In this document: positions 1-11,291 of the stretch, one piece after another
Layout: each line of letters starts with the position of its first letter
How positions within the stretch are numbered: position 1 is the stretch's first letter
Source: Heterocephalus glaber
Lineage: Eukaryota; Chordata; Mammalia; Rodentia; Bathyergidae
NCBI RefSeq assembly: GCF_000247695.1
Contig: NW_004624783.1
Coordinates: 2,945,312 to 3,009,311 of the forward strand
Direction: 5' to 3'
Length of the DNA: 64,000 nucleotides
Notes under the pieces: model-generated
Database searches by the model: none
Seen by the model: the letters and a program-made list of their open reading frames with translations, nothing else
Told to the model about the DNA's origin: nothing
Position numbers and translations under genes: made by a program

Positions 1-1140
1 TCTGCTGATGGAGATCCATACAGATGACTATGAAACAAAGGAAAAACCAGTAAAATATCAGGATGAAGAAATGCTTACAAGCGTTTATAGCAGGACAAGA
101 TTGTGCCTATTTAGGAGAATGAATAAAGGCTTCAAGATCATGGCACCATAGAAAGACAAAAATAAAATCTTGGAATTCTGAAAATAAAATTCTGGCCAAT
201 GGAACAGAATAAGCAAAGAAATAGTGACGAGGAAAAAGGGAATCACAGCAAACAGCAAATATTTTAGGTGACATAAACAATGAGATAAGCCTGGAAAGAT
301 GGTACGTTGACAAACTTCTAAGAACCTTTAATATCAAGCTCATGTTTAGTAGGCAAATACAAAATGGGGAGGCAAAAAAAGGTTTTGAATAGATGAATAA
401 AATGTTGATAAATGTACTATACATAAATTAATCTGGCAATACATGAAATAATAAATTAGAAAGAAATAACAGTGGGAACCAAGAAACAAATGATTAAGGA
501 AATTCTGTACTAAAAAGGGAGGAGAGCAAGAAGGGAAAGTCCAAAACATAGAATTAATGGTGATGATAATAATAAAAGAGGTTTTACAATGAAATAGTTC
601 ATACAAAGAAGTATAAACTTGAGGATCAACACAGAGGCAGAAAACAAAGTTTAACCAGTTCTTCTACAAAGGAAAGCAGAGGAGAAATAAAAACAGTAGC
701 TAAAAGAGTACATATTTGAAGGACTAAAACTTCTGTGATGCCATGAATAATAACCAAGATTGCAAGAGAACAGGTTAAGTATGGATAATAAATTTAGTTT
801 GGAATATAATGCCTTGTAAAGTATATGAATATTCATATTGTTTATCCTGAAATACACACTATGAAAAGGTACAGTGTTGATGAGATTTCCATACTTCTTT
901 GAGTTAACCTGTATTAGGACTGCAAGTGTATGTCTCCAAGCTCATAAAAAATTATAAGCACTTTGAAGGACATATATCCTTAAATATCTGTAATCTAATT
1001 TTATCCCTTAATAGCTTTTAGAAAGGCTTTGTTAAAGTAAAATTCATGTACCATAAAATTCACCCACTACAGTGTACAGTTTGATTTTTAAGTAAATGCA
1101 CATAGAGTATAACCATCGCTATAATCGTTTCAGAATATAT
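1..1140. other. Unassigned AT-rich sequence
   Basis: Nothing is recognised here. The plus strand is rich in A and G, and the minus-strand open frames (up to 105 codons) have the low-complexity Phe/Ser/Leu/Ile composition expected from reading such DNA backwards. No splice-bounded frame and no SINE was found. It may include old L1 sequence continuing from the fragment that follows. Confidence 0.3.
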
Positions 1141-1149
1141 ACATTATGA

Positions 1150-1415
1150 TGCTATCTATAAGTTTTTCATAGGTTCCTTTCATCAGATTGAGAAAGTTCC
1201 TTTTTTAAAAAATTATCAATGGAGGGTAAGTGCTTTGCTGAACCTACTGAGATGATTCCATAGGTTTGGACTTTTATTCTATTATAGTATATTACATTAA
1301 TTGATTTCTTTTAACAAATCCCAATTAATCATTGTATATAATGTAGTTGATATGCTGACAGATTCAATTTGCTAATATTCTGCTCAAGATAATTATATCT
1401 ATCTTCATGACAGAT
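1150..1415 (-). mobile_element. Old L1 fragment (ORF2 region), minus strand
   Basis: On the plus strand this reads like the reverse complement of mammalian L1 ORF2: a stretch close to ttatcaggttgaggaagttc near 1180-1200, then one resembling the L1 segment around 'gctggattcaatttgctaatatt'-type sequence at 1358-1380. Translated on the minus strand the last part gives IDIIILSRILAN, close to the conserved L1 ORF2 peptide IDAKILNKILAN. The frame is short and broken, so this is a dead, 5'- and 3'-truncated remnant. Confidence 0.55.
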
Positions 1416-1653
1416 AATGCTTTATAGTTTCCTGTGATATATTTAGCCATGCTATTAGGATAACACTGGCCTTCACCGTACATGTTGGAAAGGGTTCCCT
1501 CATCTCTATTTTCTGAAAGAATTTGTGAAACCAGATCCAATAAACTCAGTCTGACGAAGCAAACCTTAGCACCTCTCTTCAAAGGGAGGGAGGGAGAGAA
1601 GGAAATAAGGGCTCCCTTATCTCTGTATCTGTCTTCCCCCCTTCCCCCTCTTC

Positions 1654-1661
<8 letters not shown>

Positions 1662-1709
<48 letters not shown>
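1662..1709. repeat. (CT)24 microsatellite
   Basis: An uninterrupted CT dinucleotide run of 48 bases sits inside a broader pyrimidine-rich tract (about 1630-1720). The preceding bases are purine-rich on the plus strand (aaagggagggagggagag near 1580). A perfect run of this length is likely to be polymorphic in copy number. Confidence 0.95.
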
Positions 1710-1712
<3 letters not shown>

Positions 1713-1760
1713 CCTCCTCTTATGTTAAAGCCATTATCATTTTTCTGATGACCCGGGATA

Positions 1761-1842
1761 TTTTTGTGTGTGCTGAGATTGAGCCAAGGGGCTTGTGCAT
1801 GCTAAGCAAGTTCTATACTGCTGGGGAACAAATCAAGCCCCA
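1761..1842 (-). mobile_element. ID-type tRNA-derived SINE, minus strand, degenerate
   Basis: Read on the minus strand this follows the ID consensus: a diverged A-box region, then 'cttgcttagcatgcacaagcccc' equivalent positions at 1790-1815, a weak B box (ggctcaatctc) and the cagcacacacaaaaa tail. It is more diverged than the 17,036 copy, so it is an older insertion. No clear target-site duplication was found. Confidence 0.6.
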
Positions 1843-1965
1843 GGATCAAAATTTGTAGTTAGCTCTGACTCTCTCCAAATTACCTACAAGTCCTATAGTT
1901 TTTTTATACTATACATTTCATGACCATTTCCTTTTTAAAATATTTTCATTCCTATATTCATCCTT

Positions 1966-2028
1966 TTATATCACATCCTCATTATCTTTCACACAGATTA
2001 TATCACATCCATATTATCTTTCACACAG
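1966..2028. repeat. Two-copy tandem duplication, 32-bp period
   Basis: Units 1966-1996 and 1998-2028 are 31 bases each, separated by one base. Both run from ttatatcacatcc to attatctttcacacag and differ only at the two central bases (tc versus at). This is a local duplication with no known function. Confidence 0.9.
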
Positions 2029-2084
2029 TCTTTCAAATAATCATCTTGCCTTACACTGTGTCATTCTATGTCACAACCTGTTAC

Positions 2085-2230
2085 CAGATTAGGCTCAATT
2101 TAATCATTCCTTTGATCAAGTCCTTCAATGGCTTCAACACAGTTCCAATCAACCTCTATAAATCTAATTTGTTAGTTCTTTTTACACCACTACCACCTGA
2201 TGAAACTAGATTATGTCCTATTCCCTAAAA
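2085..2230 (+). mobile_element. Possible L2 LINE fragment
   Basis: The stretch with 'aagtccttcaatggcttcaa' resembles the L2 3' region, in which a run of 'tcctccaatggcttcc' type precedes 'ctaaactcc' type sequence. It is strongly diverged and assigned by similarity from memory only. The surrounding 1920-2228 frame has no protein character. Confidence 0.3.
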
Positions 2231-3840
2231 AACTCAGTTATTTGTCAGGTCAGAATTTCTTTTTGGGGGAGGCAGGGGAGCAGTCCTTCCTGCCTATAAC
2301 TACCAATTCCATCTTTCAAGCATAAGGAATAAGATCAAGAAAGTGATGATGCTAAGCAGAATTTAACTGATTTTAATGAACCATATTAGCTCTAGTCAGA
2401 TGTTACTAATCAGAGTCCATATACATGAAGAAGATGCCACCTCATGCATGAGGAAACAGAGGTAGATGTTTGAAATTTTGGCATCCTGTAGAGGTGTTAT
2501 CTCTTTGTTCTTGTTTTGGAAGTTCTTTTTGCGGTGGTCTTTTTACGTCACTTCCTCTTAGTCTTACTACATCAACTGGCTGCCTCTATTTTTCCCAACA
2601 GATGTCAGTATACATTGTGGGTAGGATAATTCATTCTTACCCTATTTTCTAGTTGGAGGTCAATACCCCACCAGTACACTGACACCCAAGTTGAGGCTAT
2701 CAGGAAACCAGTGAGAATATTTCATAAGATGCTATCTGGCTTTTGTTACAATTTCTGTCAGTTATTAACAATTTATATTCACATACAGCAGACATGGCAT
2801 ATATAAAAAAATTGTAAAAAAATGCTTAGGATTGATCATGTTTCCCATACATATGCATATACTTGTTCATATCCATACATACACACACACTTACATATAT
2901 ATATACACACACACACAAAGGAACAAACATGAATGAGAATATTTTGTAAAAAGTTATGATTTTTGCCCTCCAGAAAATTATCATTTTTATTAACTGTCAA
3001 CTATGCTGTCTCACTCTAATTGAAACTTATATTATAGTTTGGATCGCTCAAGAATTTTATCATATAGCCATCTGCCTTCTCTGCTGCCTCTTAGTTCAAG
3101 CCATGCCTTCTCTTTGTATCTCTGCCACATCTAATACTGCATCTTAAAGTGGGTACTCTCTAATAGGTTACCTAAATTGAAAGTAAGATGGTCTAAAGGG
3201 CAGCTATTTATTGATGCTGCATATTCACAGATGAGCTCCTCGGAGTGTAACTACAACACCCATGGTGAAACTTCAGGCCTTTTGAGGTACATTAATTTAC
3301 TCACATCACAGGAATACTATTTATTTAATTTCTGCTCCAATGAGATAAGTGCTACTACCCGAATGACCTGAGAGAGTGAATGCATCTTGGAAAAGATGAA
3401 AATTACTCTCTGGAGAGAGTTTTATTCAATTAAGTAGGTAAGACCCAGCATTTCCAATTAGTAGTTCAGTTACTAAAGACTCTTTAATATTGGTTATCTC
3501 TAATATGTGAATACTGACACACATAAAAATATTTGCTTATAATTCATTCAAACTGAGATCTTTAGAAATCGCAAAATCAGATTCAGATTCAATTAACATT
3601 TATTCTGTACCTCCTGAGCGATAGAAACTGTTAAGTGCCTTCCCCTTGGGATTTAAGGAGTATGCTGTGAAGACTGAGGGGTAATGGGGTTTTGAAGGCT
3701 CCAGGTAGAGGAAAAAAAATAAATGGTTCCTTTCTTTAAGGAGTCCATAAAGAAAAACTCACATAAATTCATCAGGATAAGGCTCTTTCAAGATCTACTT
3801 AAATTTAGCAAGGTACTCCTTCTGAATTATACATATTATT
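2230..3840. other. Unassigned sequence with a small mixed microsatellite
   Basis: No gene or clear repeat was recognised. A short imperfect AC/AT repeat lies at about 2876-2918. Open frames of 60-64 codons at 2470, 2956 and 3177 overlap nothing recognisable and have no splice-site support. Confidence 0.3.
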
Positions 3841-3844
3841 CCTA

Positions 3845-4050
3845 ACTAGAATGGTCTTTCCACATCCTTAAATCTTAGCCTTCCTTCAAGGCCTACTTCA
3901 CCTCTTACCCCATCCACAAAACCTTCTCTGAGAGAGCAATCTATCTAAAATCATTCAAATTCTTACAGGACTCACAGATGATTACCTGGTATTGGTGATT
4001 AATCACACATAGCTGGAAGTTTAATTTTCCCTATGTTTATCTTTTAACTT
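3845..4050 (+). mobile_element. L2 LINE 3' fragment, degenerate
   Basis: The order of short blocks matches L2: 'ccttccttcaaggcctactt', then 'acaaaaccttctctgagaga', then a TTTTCCCTATGTTTA-like block near 4025. In L2 these encode the ORF2 C-terminus and the start of the 3' UTR. The copy is old and carries many changes. Confidence 0.5.
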
Positions 4051-4895
4051 CCCAATCTAACTAGATGAAAAGGCACTTTATCTAATACTTTATCTAATAT
4101 CTATTTCATCATTATTTTACATCAAACTGAAACACCCTATTAAAAACCTTTGTAAGTGCTTAATAGCATTCATTTCTAGGCTATGTCAACTCTTGAATCC
4201 ACAAAAAAATTATTTCTCTAGCAAAAGCAAAACTCTTTTGTACGAAAGTAATGACACATATCCCTTGAGCAAATCATTAAATTATTTTTAATAATAAAAC
4301 ACTACTTATCCACAGCTTGTTTAAAGCAAAAGAAACCCTATTTATCAGTTTTGTTGCAAAAGAAGTCCACACTTACAATAGATCTATGATTATTATAGAC
4401 TATTTTACTGAAATGCTATGTGTTAATTCAAAATGTAGTATTAGATTATTTCATTTACTGCAGTTGAGATTATACTACAATTTAAAAGGTTAGCAAAATG
4501 AACTGCACTGCTGGAACTTTATAGTAAATATAGAAACTTTAAGATCCAAAAACGGACCACTACTTCATTACTAGTTCCGGCGTAAAATTTAATTCTTCTA
4601 GCTTGGTTTTATTACTTAACTTTATTTTTCCAAATATTTTTACATTTTATTTTGATCTTTTATTTAAAAGCAATTTATGCTGTCAAATTTTTCACAGTAC
4701 AGAAATATGTAAAGATTCAAGTATTATTTAACAGTATGGTCATGTAACGTATTTTATTGATTTGTCTCTATTAATACTTTCATTGCTTTTTCTTTCCAAC
4801 ACTGTAAATAATAAGCAGTGTCCTGCACACATGAGGTACATAAAGAAATTATTATATGCATCAGCAAACAGAAGTAAGTTCTATCATTGAGAAGG
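4050..4895. other. Unassigned AT-rich sequence
   Basis: Nothing is recognised. It is very AT-rich and contains no frame worth reporting. Confidence 0.3.
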
Positions 4896-5234
4896 GTGTG
4901 TGTAAATACCAAATAGTTTCTCTGGTGTGAGAAACTGAAAGTGTAAATAAGGATCAAAAGGTATAACAGATAATGTGAAATAGGAAGAAAAGGTCCAAAG
5001 GAGAAGTGGGAGGGGTAGGGGAAAGGAAAGAAGGGAATGGAATTAATATGAGATAAGGAAAAAATGGAAACCAAGTCTTTGTAAATAGGGAAAGGTGGAG
5101 GGGTTCAAGGGGGGGCAAGGGAATGGGGAAAAAATAAGAGCCAAGATGTACTATGTAAAGGAACAAATTTCCAATCATGAATGCCATTATACTGTACACA
5201 TAAAATGTACCAATAAAATTAATAATTTAAAAAA
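4895..5234 (+). mobile_element. Lineage-specific L1 3' end (3' UTR with polypurine tract)
   Basis: This is one of four related copies in the window (also 44,370, 50,264 and 63,833). It begins with 'agtttctctggtgtgagaaa', followed by a purine-rich tract of ggaaag/gggaagg repeats, then 'ctttgtaaatagggaaaggt', 'aagatgtactatgtaaagg', 'aatgtaccaataaaat' and an A-rich tail. The order is L1 ORF2 end, polypurine 3' UTR and AATAAA polyadenylation signal. All four copies lack the coding region, as expected for 5'-truncated insertions. Minus-strand frames here are only the polypurine tract read backwards. Confidence 0.75.
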
Positions 5235-5307
5235 AGGGTGTGAGGTGTTCCCTATTGGCAGCATATGATACAATTATATCCTTTCCGCTTTTAGTTATTT
5301 GCCCTCC

Positions 5308-5656
5308 ATAATGGTTTAGGTGTAGAAAGTCCTCCAAAAAGTATCATGTGTTCAGAACTGAAGCTTTTGGAAGATCATAGATTTGCTAACCTTGATGAGT
5401 TCACAGCTAAATGTGCTGTTAGGAAGTGGGATGTGGCTGGAGGCATGACCTGGAGGGTATAACCTGGACCCAGCCCCTTCCTTGCTGTTTCTTAGCTGCC
5501 AAGGGTTGAGTAGTTTTCTTCCTGCCAAGCTGTTTCTTCATTGAGCCAGCTATCTATGAACTGAAACCTCTGAAACTATGAGCCAAAATAAACTTTTTCT
5601 CCTTTGAGTTGTATATGTTGGGAATTTTGCCCAGCAATGGGAAAGCTGACTAATAT
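5308..5656 (+). mobile_element. ERVL-MaLR solo LTR
   Basis: The element starts near 'ataatggtttaggtgtagaa' and ends with 'ctgactaatat'. It has the MaLR 3' layout: 'ctgaaacctctgaaactatg', 'agccaaaataaactttttct' with its polyadenylation signal, then 'ttttgcccagcaatgggaaa'. No internal retroviral sequence adjoins it, so it is a solo LTR. It cannot be assigned to a subfamily by eye. Confidence 0.75.
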
Positions 5657-5659
5657 ACC

Positions 5660-7344
5660 TCCCATTTCCCATATATCACTAAATATCTCAATTTGTGTAT
5701 TATAGTGCATGTTCTGCTCCAGAGTTCCCCCTCTGCCCCTATGACCCAAGGGCAATGGCTGAAGAGCTGAAATGTCTGCCTGGAGAAGAGTAGTTGTATA
5801 ACTGAATTATTATTACTCTATTAACTATGCTTTAATTTTTAATTCTCAAAAAGGCTAACACACCCAGTAGAAAGATGGAATAAGTTCAATAAAGTAGGAT
5901 GATTAATATGATTCCACATGACATGAGAGTGAATGTTTGTAAACATGACTTGAGAACAGCAAGGGAGAGGGAGGATTTTTGCTTAACTCTTACACTTAGG
6001 AAAACTGCCATAGCTCTATCTAATTATCCTTGGCACTATTCTACCACTCAGTAACAAGCTCAGACCATAAAGCAAGTCATAGAAAAGAAAAAGACAGCAT
6101 GCTATTTAAACACCACCCATGTTAATGCTGAAGCAATACAGTACAATTCATGTACCTCATGTTCTCTGCTAATTGCTTAAGACATCCTGCTATACAGAAG
6201 ACAGCAATAGTAGCCAGCCTCTAGTCTTCTTTAAATGCCAGCTCTTAATAACAAACTCCAAAAAGGTCTTAATTGCATTTACCAGGAGCTCATGAACTTT
6301 AAAAGTTGTTAATCAGATTTCCATGTAAATGGAATGACGATTAAAGGTTAAGTACAGGTTTCTGAAATTTCAGAAGTTGAGAATATATTGCCCTTCACAG
6401 GGAGGAAAAAAAAACAAAAAACTATCAAACTTGACAGGAACTAAACATCTTAATTAAACATGCAGAAGTACCATGCTTATTTTTACGTGAAGTTCCATTT
6501 CCAAATGTCAAAGTTAATCATGCACTTGAATAAAATGCTCAATAATCCCCCTGCCAGAGAAGAAATGCCTTAGTATTCTTTTCTGACAAGACATCAGCAG
6601 GTCTCCAAAAATTTCTGTGGTTTCCCCATACCTAATCCCTGCCTGCGCTACAAAAAATCGGAGAATCACAGTGGATTACCAGAAAGATCTTAACTGCTCT
6701 CCATCTGAGAAATACTCTAAAGCCAGAAGTTTTTAATCAATCCTGGTTTGTATTTATGTGGCTCAGGAGAAACACAAGGTGCTTCTTCCATAAATTTGCT
6801 GCACCTGTGACCCTAGAGTGACATGTTGACAAATGAACATGACATCTTCTCAAACTCCAATAAGAATTTATGATTCCTCGAAAGAATATATTTAATCAAT
6901 TACAGTGTCATCACAGTTGAAAGCAATACCATGTGTTTGGAGTGCACTTCACAAAATGTGTGAGGGCTTGTATTCTGCAGTGGAATAAACGGCAACTCTA
7001 AGCCCCAGAGTCAGGTCTTCACTCCAGCTCTAACACTCAACCTCAGATTCTCTAGCTTAGGAGGAGCTACATAAAACAACCACTGAGTGCAATAATGAAT
7101 GAAATCAAGAGCTGTGTAGTACTCTAGACAAAATAACTACAGAACTCAAAATCAGAAAATATTTTCAGTGTACTATCTAGCCAATAAAAGTAAATAATTA
7201 TTCTTTAATCCAGGTACACATTTAAGAAAAAATCACTTCTGAAGCCCTACTTTTTGTTTCTGATTATATTTCTAATTCTCCTTTCTTCCTCCTAAAATTC
7301 TGAGAAAAATTCAGGGTTCAATTCAATACAAAGTATCTACACCA
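5660..7344. other. Long repeat-poor unique stretch, possible conserved noncoding DNA
   Basis: No transposon, gene or splice-bounded frame was recognised over about 1.7 kb. The base composition is more balanced than the flanks, with several TAAT-core motifs (for example taattgcattt at 6271 and cttaattaaacatgc near 6449). This texture is seen in conserved enhancers, but conservation cannot be judged from one sequence. Confidence 0.3.
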
Positions 7345-7428
7345 GGGCCAGAGATTTAGCTCAGTGGCACCATGCCTGCCTCACAAGTGCAAGGTCCTGA
7401 TTTCGATCCCCAGTACCAAAAAGAAAAA
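7345..7428 (+). mobile_element. tRNA-derived SINE (ggccggggatttagctcag family)
   Basis: It begins gggccagagatttagctcag, has the A box tagctcagtgg and B-box region tttcgatcccc, and ends cagtaccaaaaag. The flanks aaagtatctaca are repeated on both sides (near 7330 and 7426), a target-site duplication that supports L1-mediated insertion. Confidence 0.85.
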
Positions 7429-7768
7429 GTATCTACAGCACACCTTAAAAAAAAAAAAAGCATGGATTCTTAGCATGCTATTGGAGCTACAGCTACTACT
7501 TCTATTAGCATTCCTTCTAGTAATTGTACTATTATGATTAAATTTAGCCACAGAACAAACCAACAGTCTTGAGTTGTTTTAAAAAATCCATAAGTAAGAA
7601 ATACAGTATAATGAATATCCAATTAAGGAGAAGAAAAAGGGAAAACAAAGAAGGGAAGACTTTTTAACAATTATTTTCAGAACATGCCTCTGCTAAATTA
7701 TAAGGTCTTTTTAGCACAGTCCACGGCTGTCTCTCAATGGGATATGCCAACTCTAAAGGAGAAGAGTT

Positions 7769-7965
7769 CAAGCTGAATACATTGCTATACATCTATAATC
7801 TCAGCACTCTGGGAGGCTGAGGCAGGAAGATCCCAATTTTGGGCCCAGGCTGAGCAAGTTAGCAACTTAGGGAACCCATGTCTCATAATAAAAAAAAAAA
7901 TAAAATAAAGAAAACGGGCTGGGATATAGCTCGGTGCAAAGACTGGGTTCAATCCCTAGTACCAA
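7769..7965 (+). mobile_element. B1 plus ID-type dimeric SINE (B1-dID like)
   Basis: The left part is 7SL-derived ('ataatctcagcactctggga', 'ggctgaggcaggaagatccc'), ending in an A-rich linker at about 7890-7912. The right part is ID-like ('gggctgggatatagctcggt') and ends 'ttcaatccctagtaccaaag'. The fused 7SL-tRNA arrangement occurs in several non-murine rodent lineages, which is the main taxonomic clue here together with the ID copies. Confidence 0.75.
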
Positions 7966-9820
7966 AGGGGGTTATGGGGGGGGGTCCTCTTCCATAGAAC
8001 TACATTTGGGGATTTTACATTTAATTCAATTTAACAAGTATCAATAAAGCTTTGCCAACAATCTGACTGAGAAAATGACCCCAATCAATATGATAAGCTC
8101 TAGCTGTAGAAAGACAAGTGTTCTAAGCTAATACATTTGCTACTTGCTAGAGTACTCTGGGAAACAATAGCATTATATATAGTAAGGCTGTTGAACAGGA
8201 ATTATGAGATTAGTCTGCAAGACAGAATTTGTCAGTAAAAAAGTGTTGAATTCTCCTTTGTATTCCCCAAAGCAGTTTCCACTGAGTCTTTGTGTACATG
8301 TGTGTTTTCAATTAATACAAACTCAATAAAATTTTTTATGCAGATGAAACCCATAAGCCTAGTCTCATTTAGTACCTGTTCTCCAAAAGTAGATTTATCC
8401 AACAAGATAGACAATCAGGACAGGACCTTAACAAGAACACAATACAAAATTCCTAGGTCTTTAGAAACAATCTCTGATAAACCATTACCACAATATCTAC
8501 CAAGGCTTATAATCAGACTGCCCTGTTGGATGTCTCACAAAATCAAACTAATTCCACCATCTGTGCTTTTTTTCATAGAGTTCTACTAATTTGCAAAACC
8601 ATCTCATTTCCCTCAGCTAAATGAAATTCAGTCCTCTTTCATGGCCCAACACAAATATCAACCGTCTGCTAATGTATCTGTTCATTCAGCAACCACGTAT
8701 TGAATGCAAAGACATGTATTAGGTATTGTTCATACACAGGTGAATAAGGAGTAATCTTTACTATATTCTTCTATTCCTTTGGGCTGTAACATTTAGATTC
8801 TCTGTTGGCTTATACAAATAATTCTGCAGAAAAAGTTAACCTTAAAAATATCATAGGCAACACAGAAAAAGTATACACTCAAATGTACCACCAGACCAGC
8901 AGTTCCTAAATTGGCTCTTATCTCTAGTTCTCCATGTTCTATGGCCTTTTCCTATAATTTCCTCTATTAATTTAAACACTACTTATGAGTGCTTTCTATG
9001 AGCTGGGCACTAAGCTCAACACTTTCATTTGTTATCTAGGTGCTAGATGGAATTGAATCCATTCCCTAAACTACCTATTTTGTCCTTGTCTTGTGATACC
9101 TGATTCCATACTAGCTATAGCCCAATCTTAAGCTCTGTGAACTTAGGAAGCCACATCTACTATTAAGTTCAAAATGATAACCTGCACCATCCAGAAGAAA
9201 TAGTGGTACTCAATTCATTTGTCTAAGTCTGCTTATACATCAAATATTCATTCAATATACAGAATCTAATGTACTATAATTACCCAGGCTACCACAGTAG
9301 CTCCATTTGAAGTTCCTCTCCCTCTTAAACATTGTTTGACCATATGATCACATAAGTGTAAATTATAATGGTGTATTCCACAAAGGCAACAGAGTTTATC
9401 AGTCCTGGCAGTGACATTCTTTCACATGTGAAGCTGTAATAATTATTTTATTTTCTTGGCCTTGGTGCAGCTATTCTTTCGCCTGAAACCCTAACCCAAA
9501 CATTTTCTAGTCACATGTTGGCCTCTCTACAATCTAATGACTCATATAAATACAGTGATTCTAAATTCACTTACAATAACTTAAAAGCAGAAATTAGAAT
9601 CACAGAGAGCAAAGAGTGATTCCTGGGAAGGTGTGGCTTTAACTTCCTTTGCATTTTACTTTGAACTGATAAAAATGTACTTATCTTTAAACAACAGTTT
9701 GACCTTGGCAAGGACTTTCTAGTTTAGCCCAAGGGGGAAGGAAACAGATTTCTGACATAATATTTTTTACAATTTGTATTCTCAGGGGTTAAATCCAATA
9801 TAATCAATAAATCTCAAATT
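7966..9820. other. Unassigned sequence with possible old LINE/MIR traces
   Basis: No gene was recognised. Short blocks such as 'ttcattcagcaaccacgtat' (near 8681) and 'ctatgagctgggcactaagc' (near 8997) resemble ancient MIR/L2-type repeats but are too diverged to delimit. The 99-codon frame at 8290-8589 shows no recognisable domain. Confidence 0.3.
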
Positions 9821-9821
9821 A

Positions 9822-9895
9822 GGGCTGTGGATGTAGCTTAGAGTTAAAGCCTCTGCGCTGTAACTAAGAGGCACTGGACTTATTCCCAGTACCAC
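9822..9895 (+). mobile_element. ID-type SINE, degenerate
   Basis: It starts gggctgtggatgtagctta and ends cccagtaccacatac. The middle has lost the usual spacing, and the A box carries changes. It looks like an old ID insertion. Confidence 0.6.
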
Positions 9896-10779
9896 ATACG
9901 TAGAGAGAAAGAGACAGAGAGAGAACAACTGTTGCCAGAGAGTAAACTGATAATTTTTCATTAAAAAAAAGACAATCTAGTTTACAAAAAATAATTCTTA
10001 AATTAATAACAAGTTTATGGGTTGGGATATGATGGACAATGTAAGAGCTGCACAGCTTTTGTTGCATAAAATTGTTACTTTTATTGTCTAAAACATCACT
10101 AGAACCACTAGTAGATCATTTAATTTTTAAGTCAAAATAACAGTAATGTGAAAACATAACATGGACTTCCAATTATACATACAATTTTAAGTTGCACTCA
10201 GCACTTACCTAATCAAACTACCACAAGCTCAGCTTTATCCATTGATATCAGTTCATTTCTGAATCTATTCCTCAAAATTTTAGATTCATGAATTCTAGAA
10301 CAGCTTCAAAGAAGCCTAGAACTCACTATAGTAAAAATAAAATTATTTTTTTCTTGTCAGCCATGATATTTTTAACTGAAAATCTCTCATAGCAATCTGC
10401 ATGGTGGTATTCCTGAGGTTTGTCATATGACTCGAAAGTTGATGAGAAAATAATAATCACATATTGCTATCTTAGAAATATGTTCTATTCTTAGCAGGGA
10501 AAAAACTTCAGTTTCATAATCTTTAGCCTGACCAAAAACAACAAATAAAAAAGTAACTCCTCCAAAGAAATGAAGAATGAAGATAGTATTAGAGAAATAA
10601 TTTTTTTTAATTTGCAATAATACAGTTATTTCAGTATGAAAGAAATTTCCTGTTAGAAATAAATTAAGGAAATCATTTCCTAAATTACTGGAAACAATAT
10701 TTAGAATGTTTCTAGTCATTATGTGTAAACAAGGGTAACATAATGCAAATGTAATGGTAGCCTGTCACTAGTTTTATTT
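9896..10779. other. Unassigned sequence; weak terminal-exon candidate on the minus strand
   Basis: No repeat was recognised. On the minus strand a short open segment (10,294 to 10,209) lies between an AG and a GTAAGT, with a TGA just before the GTAAGT and an AATAAA signal about 130 bases further on (plus-strand tttatt near 10,080). It is discussed as part of the exon chain in the findings and is not claimed as a gene. Confidence 0.2.
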
Positions 10780-11145
10780 AAGGCTGACATTAAAAAGAAC
10801 CCACCGCTCCCAGGGCAGAGGTTAGCCAATCCCAGCACCCAGGAGGAGGCTCGCCTCTGTCTTTCCACCACTCCTAGGGCAGAGGAGGTGAGCCGCTCAC
10901 ACCCCCCACACACACCCTGTGGAAATGAGAAGACACATAAACAAACCTCAAAACCAGACTTCCAGATCACCTACAGTAACCAGAAAGGGAAATGAGACGG
11001 AACAATCTGATACTCAACCACCTGGACTCCCTGAACTGGCAACAAAAGAGGATCTGGAAAAAAATGAAATCAGAAATAATTTCTCAGATAAAAAGAAGTC
11101 TGAATCACAGAATTTAGAATTTAACCTACTGTCTTGAACCGCCAA
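10780..11145 (+). mobile_element. L1 5' fragment with the start of ORF1
   Basis: A GC-richer leader holds two copies of a 'ccnagggcagagg' motif (near 10,808 and 10,872), as in L1 5' UTRs. It is followed by an ATG at 10,925 and an open frame of about 70 codons. The frame contains PPGLPELATKEDLEK and then EIRNNFSDKKK, which matches the N-terminal part of L1 ORF1p (the RNA-binding chaperone) before its coiled coil. The frame stops at 11,137, far short of a full ORF1 of about 300 codons, so the copy is dead. Unlike most L1 copies it keeps 5' rather than 3' sequence, so an internal deletion or rearrangement has removed the rest. Confidence 0.6.
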
Positions 11146-11210
11146 TGCTGTTAAAATACTATGCTGATCTAAACCAGGAAGAATCTAAGAACAAGTCCTA
11201 TGCCCTACAC

Positions 11211-11291
11211 CAGTGGTGGTGAATCTATGGCACGTGTGCTGCAGCAGGCTGTTTGCTATCATTGAAAACACCAAGAGGTTTGCCATCAATG
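11211..11291 (+). mobile_element. Short hAT-type MITE, copy 1
   Basis: An 81-base element with imperfect terminal inverted repeats: cagtggtggtgaatct at the left end, and aggtttgccatcaatg at the right end, which reads cattgatggcaaacct in reverse. The flanking 8-mers ccctacac (11,203-11,210) and ccttatac (11,292-11,299) match at six of eight positions, the size expected for hAT insertions. The interior matches the copy at 57,068. It resembles hAT families whose ends read cagtggtggcgaacct, but no family name can be given without a search. Confidence 0.65.

Noticed and set aside
10919..11137. 72-codon frame as an independent gene
   Set aside because: Its content matches the N-terminus of L1 ORF1p and it sits after an L1-like leader, so it is a transposon remnant.
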